This document shows positions 1-8,263 of a stretch of DNA of 64,000 nt, piece after piece. Where the stretch lies: contig JAWMQO010000001.1 in the NCBI GenBank assembly GCA_033283325.1, positions 1,240,001-1,304,000 on the forward strand, in the 5' to 3' direction. Source of the stretch: Mangrovimicrobium sp033283325. Lineage in GTDB: Bacteria; Pseudomonadota; Gammaproteobacteria; Pseudomonadales; Halieaceae. The translations under genes were made by a program, and so were the position numbers. The notes under the pieces are model-generated. The model was given only the letters and a program-made list of their open reading frames with translations. It was not told the origin of the DNA and ran no database searches. Within the stretch, counting starts at the first letter, position 1; each line of letters starts with the position of its first letter.

Positions 1-3000
1 TCCACCGACCCGCTGTTCGAGCGCGCCATTGAAGCGGTGCGCGTCGGCGGTCAGTTCGTTGGTGACCAGGCCATCGCCTGGCATCGGCGCAATCGTTGCC
101 TGGGCTGTCATATCCAGACCCAATCGCTGGTGGGGATGGCCTCCGCCGCGCCCTACACAGACATCAACGAGGACCAGACCCGCTTCCTGTTCAACACGCT
201 GGCCAGTTCCCAACAGAACGATGGCCGCATGCGGATTTCCCACGAGGGCTACCGCCTGACCCAACAACAACTTGCCACCTGGTCCCTCGCCGAGTGGCCC
301 GACAAGGCCCAGGCCCACCGTACCAAGTTGAAGGGGCTGCAATACCTGTGGAGCCGCCGCACGACCTCTGGCAGCAGCATATACATCAACCACGACCACA
401 ACACGGGCTGGATATCCACCTGCTGTGAAGGCGGCACGGGGATCGCCACCCGGGCCATCAGCGAATTCATCCAGGCGGACCGGGAGTTGGCGGACCAGTC
501 GATCCCCGACTTCCAGCCCGCGCCGGACCGCGCGCTCACTGCCACACGCTCCCGGCCCCGGGGCACCCACCTCGACGGCAACCTGTTGCTCATCGCCAAG
601 CAGGGCATGATCGAACAGTACGACCTGGGCAGCAACGCAAGTGAAGTGCTTTACCTGGATGGTGCGAACCGCCAGTTCTATGACGTGACCCTGGACAGCG
701 ACGGCACCCTCTACGCAACCACGGACTCGCACGTGGTCAAGATCCGCGACGGCGCTGTAGTCGCCGAGGTGAAACTGGAAAACAACGGACTGCGCGATAT
801 CGTGGTCTGGAACGACGCCCTGTATGCGGTGGATTACAACAATCACCGGATCTGGCGGGTTACCAGGGATCTCGATGGCGTGGTGTTTACCAGTGGTGGG
901 CCGCTGAACCAACCCCTCGGCCTGAGCGTCAGTCACGACGGCTCACGTCTCATCGTCGCAAACATGAGTGCCTACAACCTCATCGCCTATGACGCGCAGG
1001 GTGGCTACGAGGTATTCGCCGACGGATTCGCCTTCCGGCCCCTGCAGATCGACAGGGCGGCCGATGGTGCCAGTTACTACGTCGGCACCCAGTACCACAG
1101 TAATAGCGGCGCCACTTCCGTTGCGGCACTGCAACTGGTGGAGGCGGACGGCACCGTCATGACCATGTACGGGCGGCGCTACGCCGGCAGCGCAGTGTAT
1201 GGCGTGGCCGGTACGCCAACGGGCGCTGTCTATGTCGACTACGGCCAGAATGTCCTCGGTGAAGCGATCATCGGGGAACTCGACCGCTCCTTCGTAACTA
1301 CCCTCGAAAACGCATTGCCAAACCTGGCCAACTACTTCCTCAATTCGCACACATCCAACACCAGTGAAATCGTGCGCATCGCCTTCCGCCTGATGGGCCT
1401 GGCCGAGATCAGGAAGGTTACCGAGGACCCGGTTCTGCTGGCCCAGATCGAACCCGCACTGGAGACCCTGGAAACCCTGCTGCGCAACCGCCAGCGCAGC
1501 GACGGTGGCTGGGGGCGACTGAGCAACTACGGCAGCGACCCGCTGACCACGGCCTGGGTGGGCTACGCCCTGGACTACATGAATCCCTCCGCCGAAGATC
1601 CGATGGTGCGCAACGCGATCACCTATCTGCTCAATACACAATTCGGTAACGGCTCCTGGAGCGGGCAGTATTTCTCGACCCGCCTTGGCTCCACCAGCAT
1701 GGTGATGGCCTACATGCCGCGGGCACTGGAGCGCCTCGGCGGGCTCGATGTGAGCGTGGAACTTACCACCGCCACGGACATCGACTACAGCGCGATGAAT
1801 ATCGCACCGGTGCTCAGCGAAACCCAGGCCGATGGCTCGGTACGCTACCGCTGGGACCTGCTCGGGGTAACCTCCAGCGGCCGACTGATCGAGATGGACC
1901 TCGACATTTTCGACCTGCTGCTCGGCGAGCAACGACCGGTAGCCCAGGCAGCCCACCTTGAATTCGCCAATTCCTTCACCGAGGAAACCATCATCCGGGA
2001 TATCCCGATTCCGAGTGTCAGCGCAGTGTCCGGCATCGGCGTGACAACGGGCACCGATAAACCCGAGTACATCGCCAACGAGAACGTCGATATCGACAGC
2101 CTGGTCAGCAATAGCGGACTCGATTTCAACGACGGCGGGCTGCGGCTCACCATCAGGTCGGCGAGCGGGGTATTCGTCGAGTCCGTGACATCCGGGGACC
2201 CCGTCGACATTCTCGCCGGCGGACAGTCGAGCCACGCCAACAACTGGAATACGGCGTTGTATCCCGCCGGTCCTTACCAGGTTTACGCGGAAGTCCTCGA
2301 CGACGGCGGGGAGGTGCAGGCTGATGCCGTAGCCTTCTTCACCATTCTGCCTTCGGACGGCCAGCACGAGGTGTCCGGCCCCGACAGCTATGGCACCGGT
2401 ATCGCCACAGACAAGGCCATCTACGCCCAGTACAACACTGTGCAGCTGGACAGCCAGGTCGTAAACGAGGTCCTCAACCAGACCCAGGCACCGGTACTCG
2501 CTGCGATCAGGGTGCGCGATCCCTCCGGGGGCACCTTCTTCAGCCGCAACGTGGTGATCCAGGAGATGGCGCCAGGCGCCGTCAACAACTACTTCGACCT
2601 GCTGCCCCTGGGCGAAGCAACGCCGGGACTCTACACCGCATCTATCACGCTGTGGGACGCCACAGTCAGCGAACAACTGGCCATGAGCGAGACCCTGTTC
2701 AGCGTCATCGAGCGGCCTCTTGCCCACCTGAGAGGCACGGTGACCGTCGATGATCCGCTGGTTTACCGCGGCCAGGATGTCACCTGCTTCGAGGAAGTGC
2801 AGAACCGCTCCAGCCTGGTAACCGTGGACGCCCAGATCCGTTACCAGCTGGTCAATGTCGATGCGCAGGAAACCATCGCGCTGGACAGCGAGAACATCCA
2901 GTTCACGCCGAATCACCAGATGGCCACCAGCCACCTCTACGACACCCTGCAACTGGAACCCGGCAACTATGCCTGCGTCCTGATTGCGCAGGTGGGTGAC

Positions 3001-4335
3001 GACGAGGCGACCCTGGATTTCGCCGGCTTTACGGTCGAACTGCCGCCGGTAGAGTACGGTGCAGGAGTGGGGTCTCGCGGCCGGCTACTCATCCTGCTGG
3101 ATGAACCGGACAGCAGCGGTATCAACGGCACTTCCGATATCGCGGAGCTGGGAGCACAGGACAGCTACCTGAGAGCCCTGCTCGACGCCAACGGCTTCAG
3201 CTACACCATCGTCTATACCGGCGAGGACTTCGCCACCGAATTCCACACCGGTCTCTACCACAGCTACGCGCTGATGTCCGAGAAGGTGCAACTGGCGGTG
3301 GAAGTGGAGCACCAGCTGGCCGAAGCGGTTAACGCCGGTGCGGGCATGTACATCGCCGGCGCCTTCAACCGCCGCAACAATCACATCGAGCGGGCCCTTG
3401 GTATCTACAGCACCGGCCGCGACCAGCAGGCTGACGGGGTATCCATCCCAGCCGGCGCCCTGGGAGCGGACTGGCCGGAGACCCAGGTGCTGCCCAACAC
3501 CATGCTCGATTTCGAGCGCTGCGGCGCCCTGGCGCTCGGGGTCTACGTCAATCCCAAGCAGGGAACCGAACCGGACGATCCACAGTGCTACAACCTGTCG
3601 GACACCGATGCCGCCGTCGCCGGCTACCAATACGGCTGGGGCAAGGCGGTATACGTGGGCTTCGACACCCTGGACGAAGCGACGCTCGCCGGTGGCACCA
3701 ACGCCTACTCGGACCTGATGCTCTACGGCCTGCAGTTCATCCAGCCGGTGACCTACGCGACCCGGGAGGGCAGCGTCATACCGCTGGCCTTCAACCTGGC
3801 GAGCCTGGAAGTGCCGGTACTGGTAGAGATGCTGATCGACCTGCCGGACAACGTGCTGGTGATCGATACCGTGCCGGGCATGAGCCTGGTCGACGCGGAG
3901 GAGGGCGTCTGGCGCTGGCAGACTTTCCTGGAGGCAGACTCGAGCGCTGATGCGCTGCTCTACGTCAAGTTGCTCGATGCGCAGGACATCAACGTCGACG
4001 CCACGATCCGGGTCGAGATCGATGGGGAATGGATCGACGTCGGATTCACCAACCTGCTGCTCCCCGCAGAGCCGCCTCGGAGCTTCCTCGACGAGGGCAT
4101 CCAGGCCCTGGAAGCCCTGGTGATGAACTACCCGGAGACCAACGACTTTGCCTCGGCCCTGACTGCGGCGCAGTCTGCTCTGTCGAACTACACCGGAGGT
4201 GACAGCGCCGCTGCCGTGAGCGACATCCAGAGCGCCGTCGGACTGCTCGCCGACAGCGAACAATTCGAGGCCCAGGATGCGCGCTACCTGCTCGATATCG
4301 CCATGCTCAATATCCTGGCGGGGGTCGCGCCATGA
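1..4335 (+). CDS. Giant exported multidomain protein: toroid with inserted beta-propeller, macroglobulin-like repeats (5' truncated by window)
   Basis: The frame is open from base 1, so the true start lies outside the window; a GTG at 37 is only the first internal start-like codon. Counted from the first visible codon, residues about 5-150 resemble one part of a squalene-cyclase/prenyltransferase-type alpha/alpha toroid and contain a CxxCH heme-c-like motif (C33, C36, H37). Residues about 189-435 read as a beta-propeller with NHL-like repeats (VDYNNHRIWR). Residues about 490-583 return to toroid repeats (SDGGWG, GNGSWSG). About 684-1016 holds three beta-sandwich modules, two opening with TDKxxY as macroglobulin MG domains do. 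About 1027-1230 resembles a Rossmann/GATase-like domain, and a helical tail closes the protein. No A2M-type thioester motif was seen. The stop overlaps the next start (ATGA), implying translational coupling. The function is unknown; a surface or periplasmic role is inferred. Confidence 0.75.
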   Translation, partial: STDPLFERAIEAVRVGGQFVGDQAIAWHRRNRCLGCHIQTQSLVGMASAAPYTDINEDQTRFLFNTLASSQQNDGRMRISHEGYRLTQQQLATWSLAEWPDKAQAHRTKLKGLQYLWSRRTTSGSSIYINHDHNTGWISTCCEGGTGIATRAISEFIQADRELADQSIPDFQPAPDRALTATRSRPRGTHLDGNLLLIAKQGMIEQYDLGSNASEVLYLDGANRQFYDVTLDSDGTLYATTDSHVVKIRDGAVVAEVKLENNGLRDIVVWNDALYAVDYNNHRIWRVTRDLDGVVFTSGGPLNQPLGLSVSHDGSRLIVANMSAYNLIAYDAQGGYEVFADGFAFRPLQIDRAADGASYYVGTQYHSNSGATSVAALQLVEADGTVMTMYGRRYAGSAVYGVAGTPTGAVYVDYGQNVLGEAIIGELDRSFVTTLENALPNLANYFLNSHTSNTSEIVRIAFRLMGLAEIRKVTEDPVLLAQIEPALETLETLLRNRQRSDGGWGRLSNYGSDPLTTAWVGYALDYMNPSAEDPMVRNAITYLLNTQFGNGSWSGQYFSTRLGSTSMVMAYMPRALERLGGLDVSVELTTATDIDYSAMNIAPVLSETQADGSVRYRWDLLGVTSSGRLIEMDLDIFDLLLGEQRPVAQAAHLEFANSFTEETIIRDIPIPSVSAVSGIGVTTGTDKPEYIANENVDIDSLVSNSGLDFNDGGLRLTIRSASGVFVESVTSGDPVDILAGGQSSHANNWNTALYPAGPYQVYAEVLDDGGEVQADAVAFFTILPSDGQHEVSGPDSYGTGIATDKAIYAQYNTVQLDSQVVNEVLNQTQAPVLAAIRVRDPSGGTFFSRNVVIQEMAPGAVNNYFDLLPLGEATPGLYTASITLWDATVSEQLAMSETLFSVIERPLAHLRGTVTVDDPLVYRGQDVTCFEEVQNRSSLVTVDAQIRYQLVNVDAQETIALDSENIQFTPNHQMATSHLYDTLQLEPGNYACVLIAQVGDDEATLDFAGFTVELPPVEYGAGVGSRGRLLILLDEPDSSGINGTSDIAELGAQDSYLRALLDANGFSYTIVYTGEDFATEFHTGLYHSYALMSEKVQLAVEVEHQLAEAVNAGAGMYIAGAFNRRNNHIERALGIYSTGRDQQADGVSIPAGALGADWPETQVLPNTMLDFERCGALALGVYVNPKQGTEPDDPQCYNLSDTDAAVAGYQYGWGKAVYVGFDTLDEATLAGGTNAYSDLMLYGLQFIQPVTYATREGSVIPLAFNLASLEVPVLVEMLIDLPDNVLVIDTVPGMSLVDAEEGVWRWQTFLEADSSADALLYVKLLDAQDINVDATIRVEIDGEWIDVGFTNLLLPAEPPRSFLDEGIQALEALVMNYPETNDFASALTAAQSALSNYTGGDSAAAVSDIQSAVGLLADSEQFEAQDARYLLDIAMLNILAGVAP

Positions 4336-7300
4336 TCAGCTTGAAACACAAGGCCAACCAGGGCACTAAGAAAAAAAACGGCCAACACCACTGCCAAAAT
4401 AACCGACGGAACGGGGCACCAGGGATGAGCACAATGACAATGGATGGTATGCGCAATGGCCTGTTGGGTAAGGTCACTGCCGGGCTCACCACGGCCCTGT
4501 TTACCTTTGTGTTCTACCTCTCACCCACCGGCTCGGCCATGGCCCAGGAAACCCCCGAGGACCAGCGGCAGGCGGAGATAGAGGCCATAGAGGAAAGCAC
4601 GCCTTCGAAAAAACTGGCCCACCGGCTGGGCAAGTTGCAAAAGAAGGTGACCAGGGAACTTCCGGCATCCCGGCAGCAGCGCGAGGAGGAAGCCGGTTTC
4701 ATCGACACCCTGCTGGGTAATGACGATGACCCCGTGACCAGCGGGGAACTGGATGAGATCAGTGTCCTGAAGACCGAGATCGAAGCGGCCTACGCCGAGG
4801 CCATCGCCGAGATGGACGAGTTGGGCAGCTGGCTGGTGAGCAAGAACATGTCGCAACAGGCACTGGATCGCCACCAGACCGCGAGGGACCAGATCAGCTC
4901 CCAGTACACCGCGCTCATGGCAGATGTGCAATCCCTACTCAATGCCACTACAGAAGAAGAGCAGGATATGGCTTTGCAGGTGCTGGATGGCAAGCTAAGA
5001 GGCCAACGCGTCAAGCGCCCCAGTGCGCCCTTTGATCCGGACAAGCTACCCGTCAATATTCCTGACCACGATACGCGGGAGCCAGCGGAAGACACTAGTC
5101 AGCTGCTGTCTTACCTAGGTATCAACCCCTTTGCCGCTTATCTCCAAGTCGCCGCAACCCAGATGGACCCACAACTCCTTGAGGAAGCATTCAGCGCCCC
5201 CAACGGACCGACCGAGGCTGACCTGGAACACACTACTGAAGCCCCCTTGACCGATGAAATCGCCAATCTGGCAGCGGAGTTGAACCATAACCCGGTAGAT
5301 ATCTACACCTGGGTTCACAACAATATTCGCTATATTCCGAGCTATGGGTCCATCCAGGGCGCGCAGATGACGCTGGAAGCCAAACGCGGTAACGCCATGG
5401 ATACCGCAAGTCTTCTCATCGCGTTGCTGCGCGCCTCTGGCATCCCGGCGCGATACGCCTATGGCTCGGTCAATGTTGATGTCGACAAGCTCATGAATTG
5501 GGTAGGGGGAGTAAAGACACCAGCGGCAGCGGGCAATTTGATGGGGCAGGGGGGAATTCCCAACGTTCTGGTTCATATTGACAACGTCCCCACCCATTTT
5601 CGAATAGAGCACACTTGGGTCGAAGCCTATGTGGACTTTGAACCTTCAAGAGGCACCAGGAACAAATATGGCGACCACTGGATCGCCATGGATCCCAGCT
5701 TTAAACAATACGAGTTTGTCGAGGGGCTCGATCTGCAAACTGTACTACCGTTTGATGCCCAGTCCCTGGTGAGTGAATTCGAGGCGGAAGCCACAGTGAA
5801 CGATACCGAGGGCTGGGTGCAAAATGTACCTCATTCGTTGGTGTCGAGCCGAGTTTCTGACTACCAGGATCAGGTAAATTCTTATGCGTCGAGTCAAGAT
5901 GAAGGTATTCCGAACCGGGACATCCTGGGAGCCAAAGATGTCATCCTCAAGGAGGCAGCCCCTTTGTCGGCCGGACTGCCGTATGGTCTGGTGACTCGAA
6001 GCCAATTCTTCAGTGCTGTCCCGCAAAGCCTCAAGCATAAGGTCAGGCTCAGATTCTGGGGAAGCTATGATCAGGGAAGCACGGGGGGCCTGGAAATTGA
6101 CATTACAAAATCCGTAGCGGAGCTGGCAGGTAAGCGACTCCAGTTGGAGTATCACGAGGCTACTCCGGAAGATGAGCAACTTGTCTACGAAAATTTCTTT
6201 GACCAGGCCGGAAGTCTTCCCACTTACCTGGTTAATGTAATCCCTACCCTGGAGTTGGATGGGGAAGTCATCGCCCAGGCTGGCCTGACAACCATGGGCG
6301 ACGACCAGGCTCTGCAAGTTGACATGATCTCGCCCGAAAAATCCACAAGTTCGATTTATGGATTGGTCGCAGGCGACACAGGCGTTTTGTCAATCAGTAG
6401 CGGCGCGTTTAACGACGCTGTCTATCAAAAACGATCAGCCGCCTACAATTTGGCCGATACCGAGTTGCCGAATTACCTCTCTGAAATGTACCACCAGTTG
6501 ATGCTGGCCTACTGGGTAGAGGTTGACAATTTCAATACGGAATTAGCTACACAGGCTGGGATCGTCCATTATGGGATGCCCAGTCACGGCATGATGGTAT
6601 CTCCGCTAACGGTGAACTACTGGTTTGGTATTCCACGTGATGGTGTGTATGAAAATCGGGTCATCGATGTAAAACTGCTCAGGACACTTGCCGTAGACGA
6701 ATCCAATAATACTTCTGCGGCAGTGGATTTCATTGTGCGCTCTGGTATGGCTGCTTCCGGTATGGAGTCGGGTATCTGGGAGTACGCGCAGTTGGTCCAG
6801 CGGGGCGTCAGTGTCTCGGCTGTAAGTGCACTGCAGATGGCAATCGCCGAAGGCCAGAGAATCTACCAAATTGATTACTCCAATCTTGAACAGGCCCTGT
6901 CTGCGATTGATCTGGAACCTGAAACCGAACAATCAATTCGTGAAGCGGTTTACGCTGGGAGGGAAGTAACGACCCATAGTGACCTGCTCTCTGTGAGCGG
7001 GTTTGTAGGCTCAGGATATATAGTCCTAGACCCCAACACAGGTTCGGGCGCCTATATGATTAGCGGCGGCCTTGCGGGAGGCTCTGCTCCTGGGCCACAC
7101 AGCACAATTCCACTTCCGGAGATGTCCGATATTGGCGCGATGGGCCTCATCATCGGCCGCCTTGCTCGATTCTCAGGAGGCGCGATGGTCGCCAGCTCGG
7201 CGGGGAGTATGTCAATCGCAACGGGAGTTACCGGGGTTGCTGTTGGAACCAGCGCGATCGGGTTCATTATTGCACTCCTACTTTTTATAGCGCTGATTTG

Positions 7301-7814
7301 GTTACTCTCTGAAATATCAGAAATGACAGAGTATGAGCCCGACCCATGGTATTTGCGCCGTTACGGCAATTACGCTCGAACACTGTCAGAGGTTCAGAAA
7401 GGCTGGATGTTTGCCAGTGAAGTAGAATTGGACTCCGACGGCAATGTAACTGGCATACCACCTACATTTGGTACAGGCGTTTACGTGGCACATGCAGAAA
7501 CCGAGCAGGGTCTGGGGATAGGGTGCCCGATAACCTTTGATGATTCGATATCTGTAGCAGAAAGGTACCAAATACCCAATCCATCAACGCCAGATCCGGG
7601 CAGAATCCAGAGTTGGCTCGAACTCGAAATTGACCATACGCCTTTCATTACTATTGAAGAACACACGAATTCCACTGGAACAACTGAGGTGCTGATCAAA
7701 GGCCCTCTATGGCCGGTATCTTTCATCGACCCAGTTAGAGGCGAACAGGAAAAGTTAGCGTTTGTGTATGGACACTGGAATCCAAATATCCGCTACCTGG
7801 GATCTTGCCTATGA
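4332..7814 (+). CDS. Large exported protein with a transglutaminase-fold domain lacking the catalytic Cys
   Basis: The first ATG overlaps the previous stop by ATGA. A second in-frame ATG at 4425 would put a normal signal peptide (hydrophobic GLTTALFTFVFYL then SAMAQE) right after the start and is a real alternative. After the signal comes a charged helical region of about 230 residues, then a transglutaminase-like core at about residues 315-460 (ALLRASGIPARYAYG). By family alignment the triad would be Cys/His/Asp; here His427 (HTWVEAY) and Asp454 (AMDPSF) are present, but the Cys position is Ala355 in GNAMDTA. A long unrecognised beta-rich region follows, then a glycine-rich hydrophobic helix at about 966-993 and a roughly 160-residue C-terminal domain without known motifs. 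Base composition becomes much more AT-rich from about 4950 onward. It is probably secreted or inner-membrane anchored and works with the upstream giant protein; this is inference. Confidence 0.8.
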   Translation: MISLKHKANQGTKKKNGQHHCQNNRRNGAPGMSTMTMDGMRNGLLGKVTAGLTTALFTFVFYLSPTGSAMAQETPEDQRQAEIEAIEESTPSKKLAHRLGKLQKKVTRELPASRQQREEEAGFIDTLLGNDDDPVTSGELDEISVLKTEIEAAYAEAIAEMDELGSWLVSKNMSQQALDRHQTARDQISSQYTALMADVQSLLNATTEEEQDMALQVLDGKLRGQRVKRPSAPFDPDKLPVNIPDHDTREPAEDTSQLLSYLGINPFAAYLQVAATQMDPQLLEEAFSAPNGPTEADLEHTTEAPLTDEIANLAAELNHNPVDIYTWVHNNIRYIPSYGSIQGAQMTLEAKRGNAMDTASLLIALLRASGIPARYAYGSVNVDVDKLMNWVGGVKTPAAAGNLMGQGGIPNVLVHIDNVPTHFRIEHTWVEAYVDFEPSRGTRNKYGDHWIAMDPSFKQYEFVEGLDLQTVLPFDAQSLVSEFEAEATVNDTEGWVQNVPHSLVSSRVSDYQDQVNSYASSQDEGIPNRDILGAKDVILKEAAPLSAGLPYGLVTRSQFFSAVPQSLKHKVRLRFWGSYDQGSTGGLEIDITKSVAELAGKRLQLEYHEATPEDEQLVYENFFDQAGSLPTYLVNVIPTLELDGEVIAQAGLTTMGDDQALQVDMISPEKSTSSIYGLVAGDTGVLSISSGAFNDAVYQKRSAAYNLADTELPNYLSEMYHQLMLAYWVEVDNFNTELATQAGIVHYGMPSHGMMVSPLTVNYWFGIPRDGVYENRVIDVKLLRTLAVDESNNTSAAVDFIVRSGMAASGMESGIWEYAQLVQRGVSVSAVSALQMAIAEGQRIYQIDYSNLEQALSAIDLEPETEQSIREAVYAGREVTTHSDLLSVSGFVGSGYIVLDPNTGSGAYMISGGLAGGSAPGPHSTIPLPEMSDIGAMGLIIGRLARFSGGAMVASSAGSMSIATGVTGVAVGTSAIGFIIALLLFIALIWLLSEISEMTEYEPDPWYLRRYGNYARTLSEVQKGWMFASEVELDSDGNVTGIPPTFGTGVYVAHAETEQGLGIGCPITFDDSISVAERYQIPNPSTPDPGRIQSWLELEIDHTPFITIEEHTNSTGTTEVLIKGPLWPVSFIDPVRGEQEKLAFVYGHWNPNIRYLGSCL

Positions 7815-7821
7815 GGTGTTC

Positions 7822-8139
7822 GTGAGTCATTTAACATATCCAGCCTGTGGAAACTGTAAGTACTACCAAATTTTAAAAACTGGCAAAGCGAGGCAAGTGT
7901 GCAACCTGCATAAGGTTCAACTGCCATTTCTACGTAGAGGTTCAAAAATATGTGCGGCGTATCAGCCGCATCCCGCGTGTCTGGAAATATTGCACCCAAA
8001 AGTACTAAAGCAAGTTACCGAAAGCCCGATGGAACCCGGAATACTCTACGGCCCGGCTACGACAATAAACTGGGACGATGATTTTATACTCAAAGAGCAG
8101 ATTACAAAGATCGATGAACTACCTATCGAGTCTGATTGA
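7822..8139 (+). CDS. Small Cys-rich protein, probable metal-binding, downstream partner of the transglutaminase-fold gene
   Basis: A 105-residue protein. GTG at 7822 is preferred because a GAGG Shine-Dalgarno at 7813-7816 sits 5 bases upstream and overlaps the stop codon of the preceding gene. The open frame extends further upstream but only across that gene's coding sequence. Cysteines at 9, 12, 27 and 44 (PACGNCKYY, QVCNLHK, KICAAY), with a further Cys53, form a CxxC-x14-C-x16-C pattern typical of small zinc-ribbon or Fe-S proteins. There is no signal peptide or membrane segment, so it is likely cytoplasmic. It shares the AT-rich composition of the second half of the preceding gene and is tightly coupled to it. 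The function is not recognised; an accessory or immunity-like role would be speculation. Confidence 0.65.
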   Translation: MSHLTYPACGNCKYYQILKTGKARQVCNLHKVQLPFLRRGSKICAAYQPHPACLEILHPKVLKQVTESPMEPGILYGPATTINWDDDFILKEQITKIDELPIESD

Positions 8140-8175
8140 AACCGCTTAAACCTGCGGGGAATGGGGCTCGCGAAT

Positions 8176-8195
8176 ATAATCAGCCTTTTGATTAT
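8176..8195. promoter_or_regulatory. 7-bp inverted repeat ahead of the YdeP-type gene
   Basis: ATAATCA at 8176-8182 and TGATTAT at 8189-8195 flank a 6-base loop in the 124-base gap between the small Cys-rich gene and the oxidoreductase. It could be an operator or a weak hairpin; no T-tract follows. Confidence 0.25.
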
Positions 8196-8263
8196 GCATT
8201 TGCAGACCTCAGCTCACCCAATTGCGCTATGATCAGGCTGTCCCGGATGAACAGCATCGCATC

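Noticed and set aside
943..2952. 669-codon minus-strand open frame
   Set aside because: It lies opposite the giant protein; long antisense frames are expected in GC-rich DNA. It has no start signals and no recognisable motifs.
1..4335. Alpha-2-macroglobulin thioester protein
   Set aside because: No CxEQ thioester motif was found; the CC in STCCEGG does not fit. Only MG-like modules are proposed.
1..8139. Rhs/YD-repeat toxin
   Set aside because: No YD repeats or Rhs core motif are visible despite the mosaic composition.
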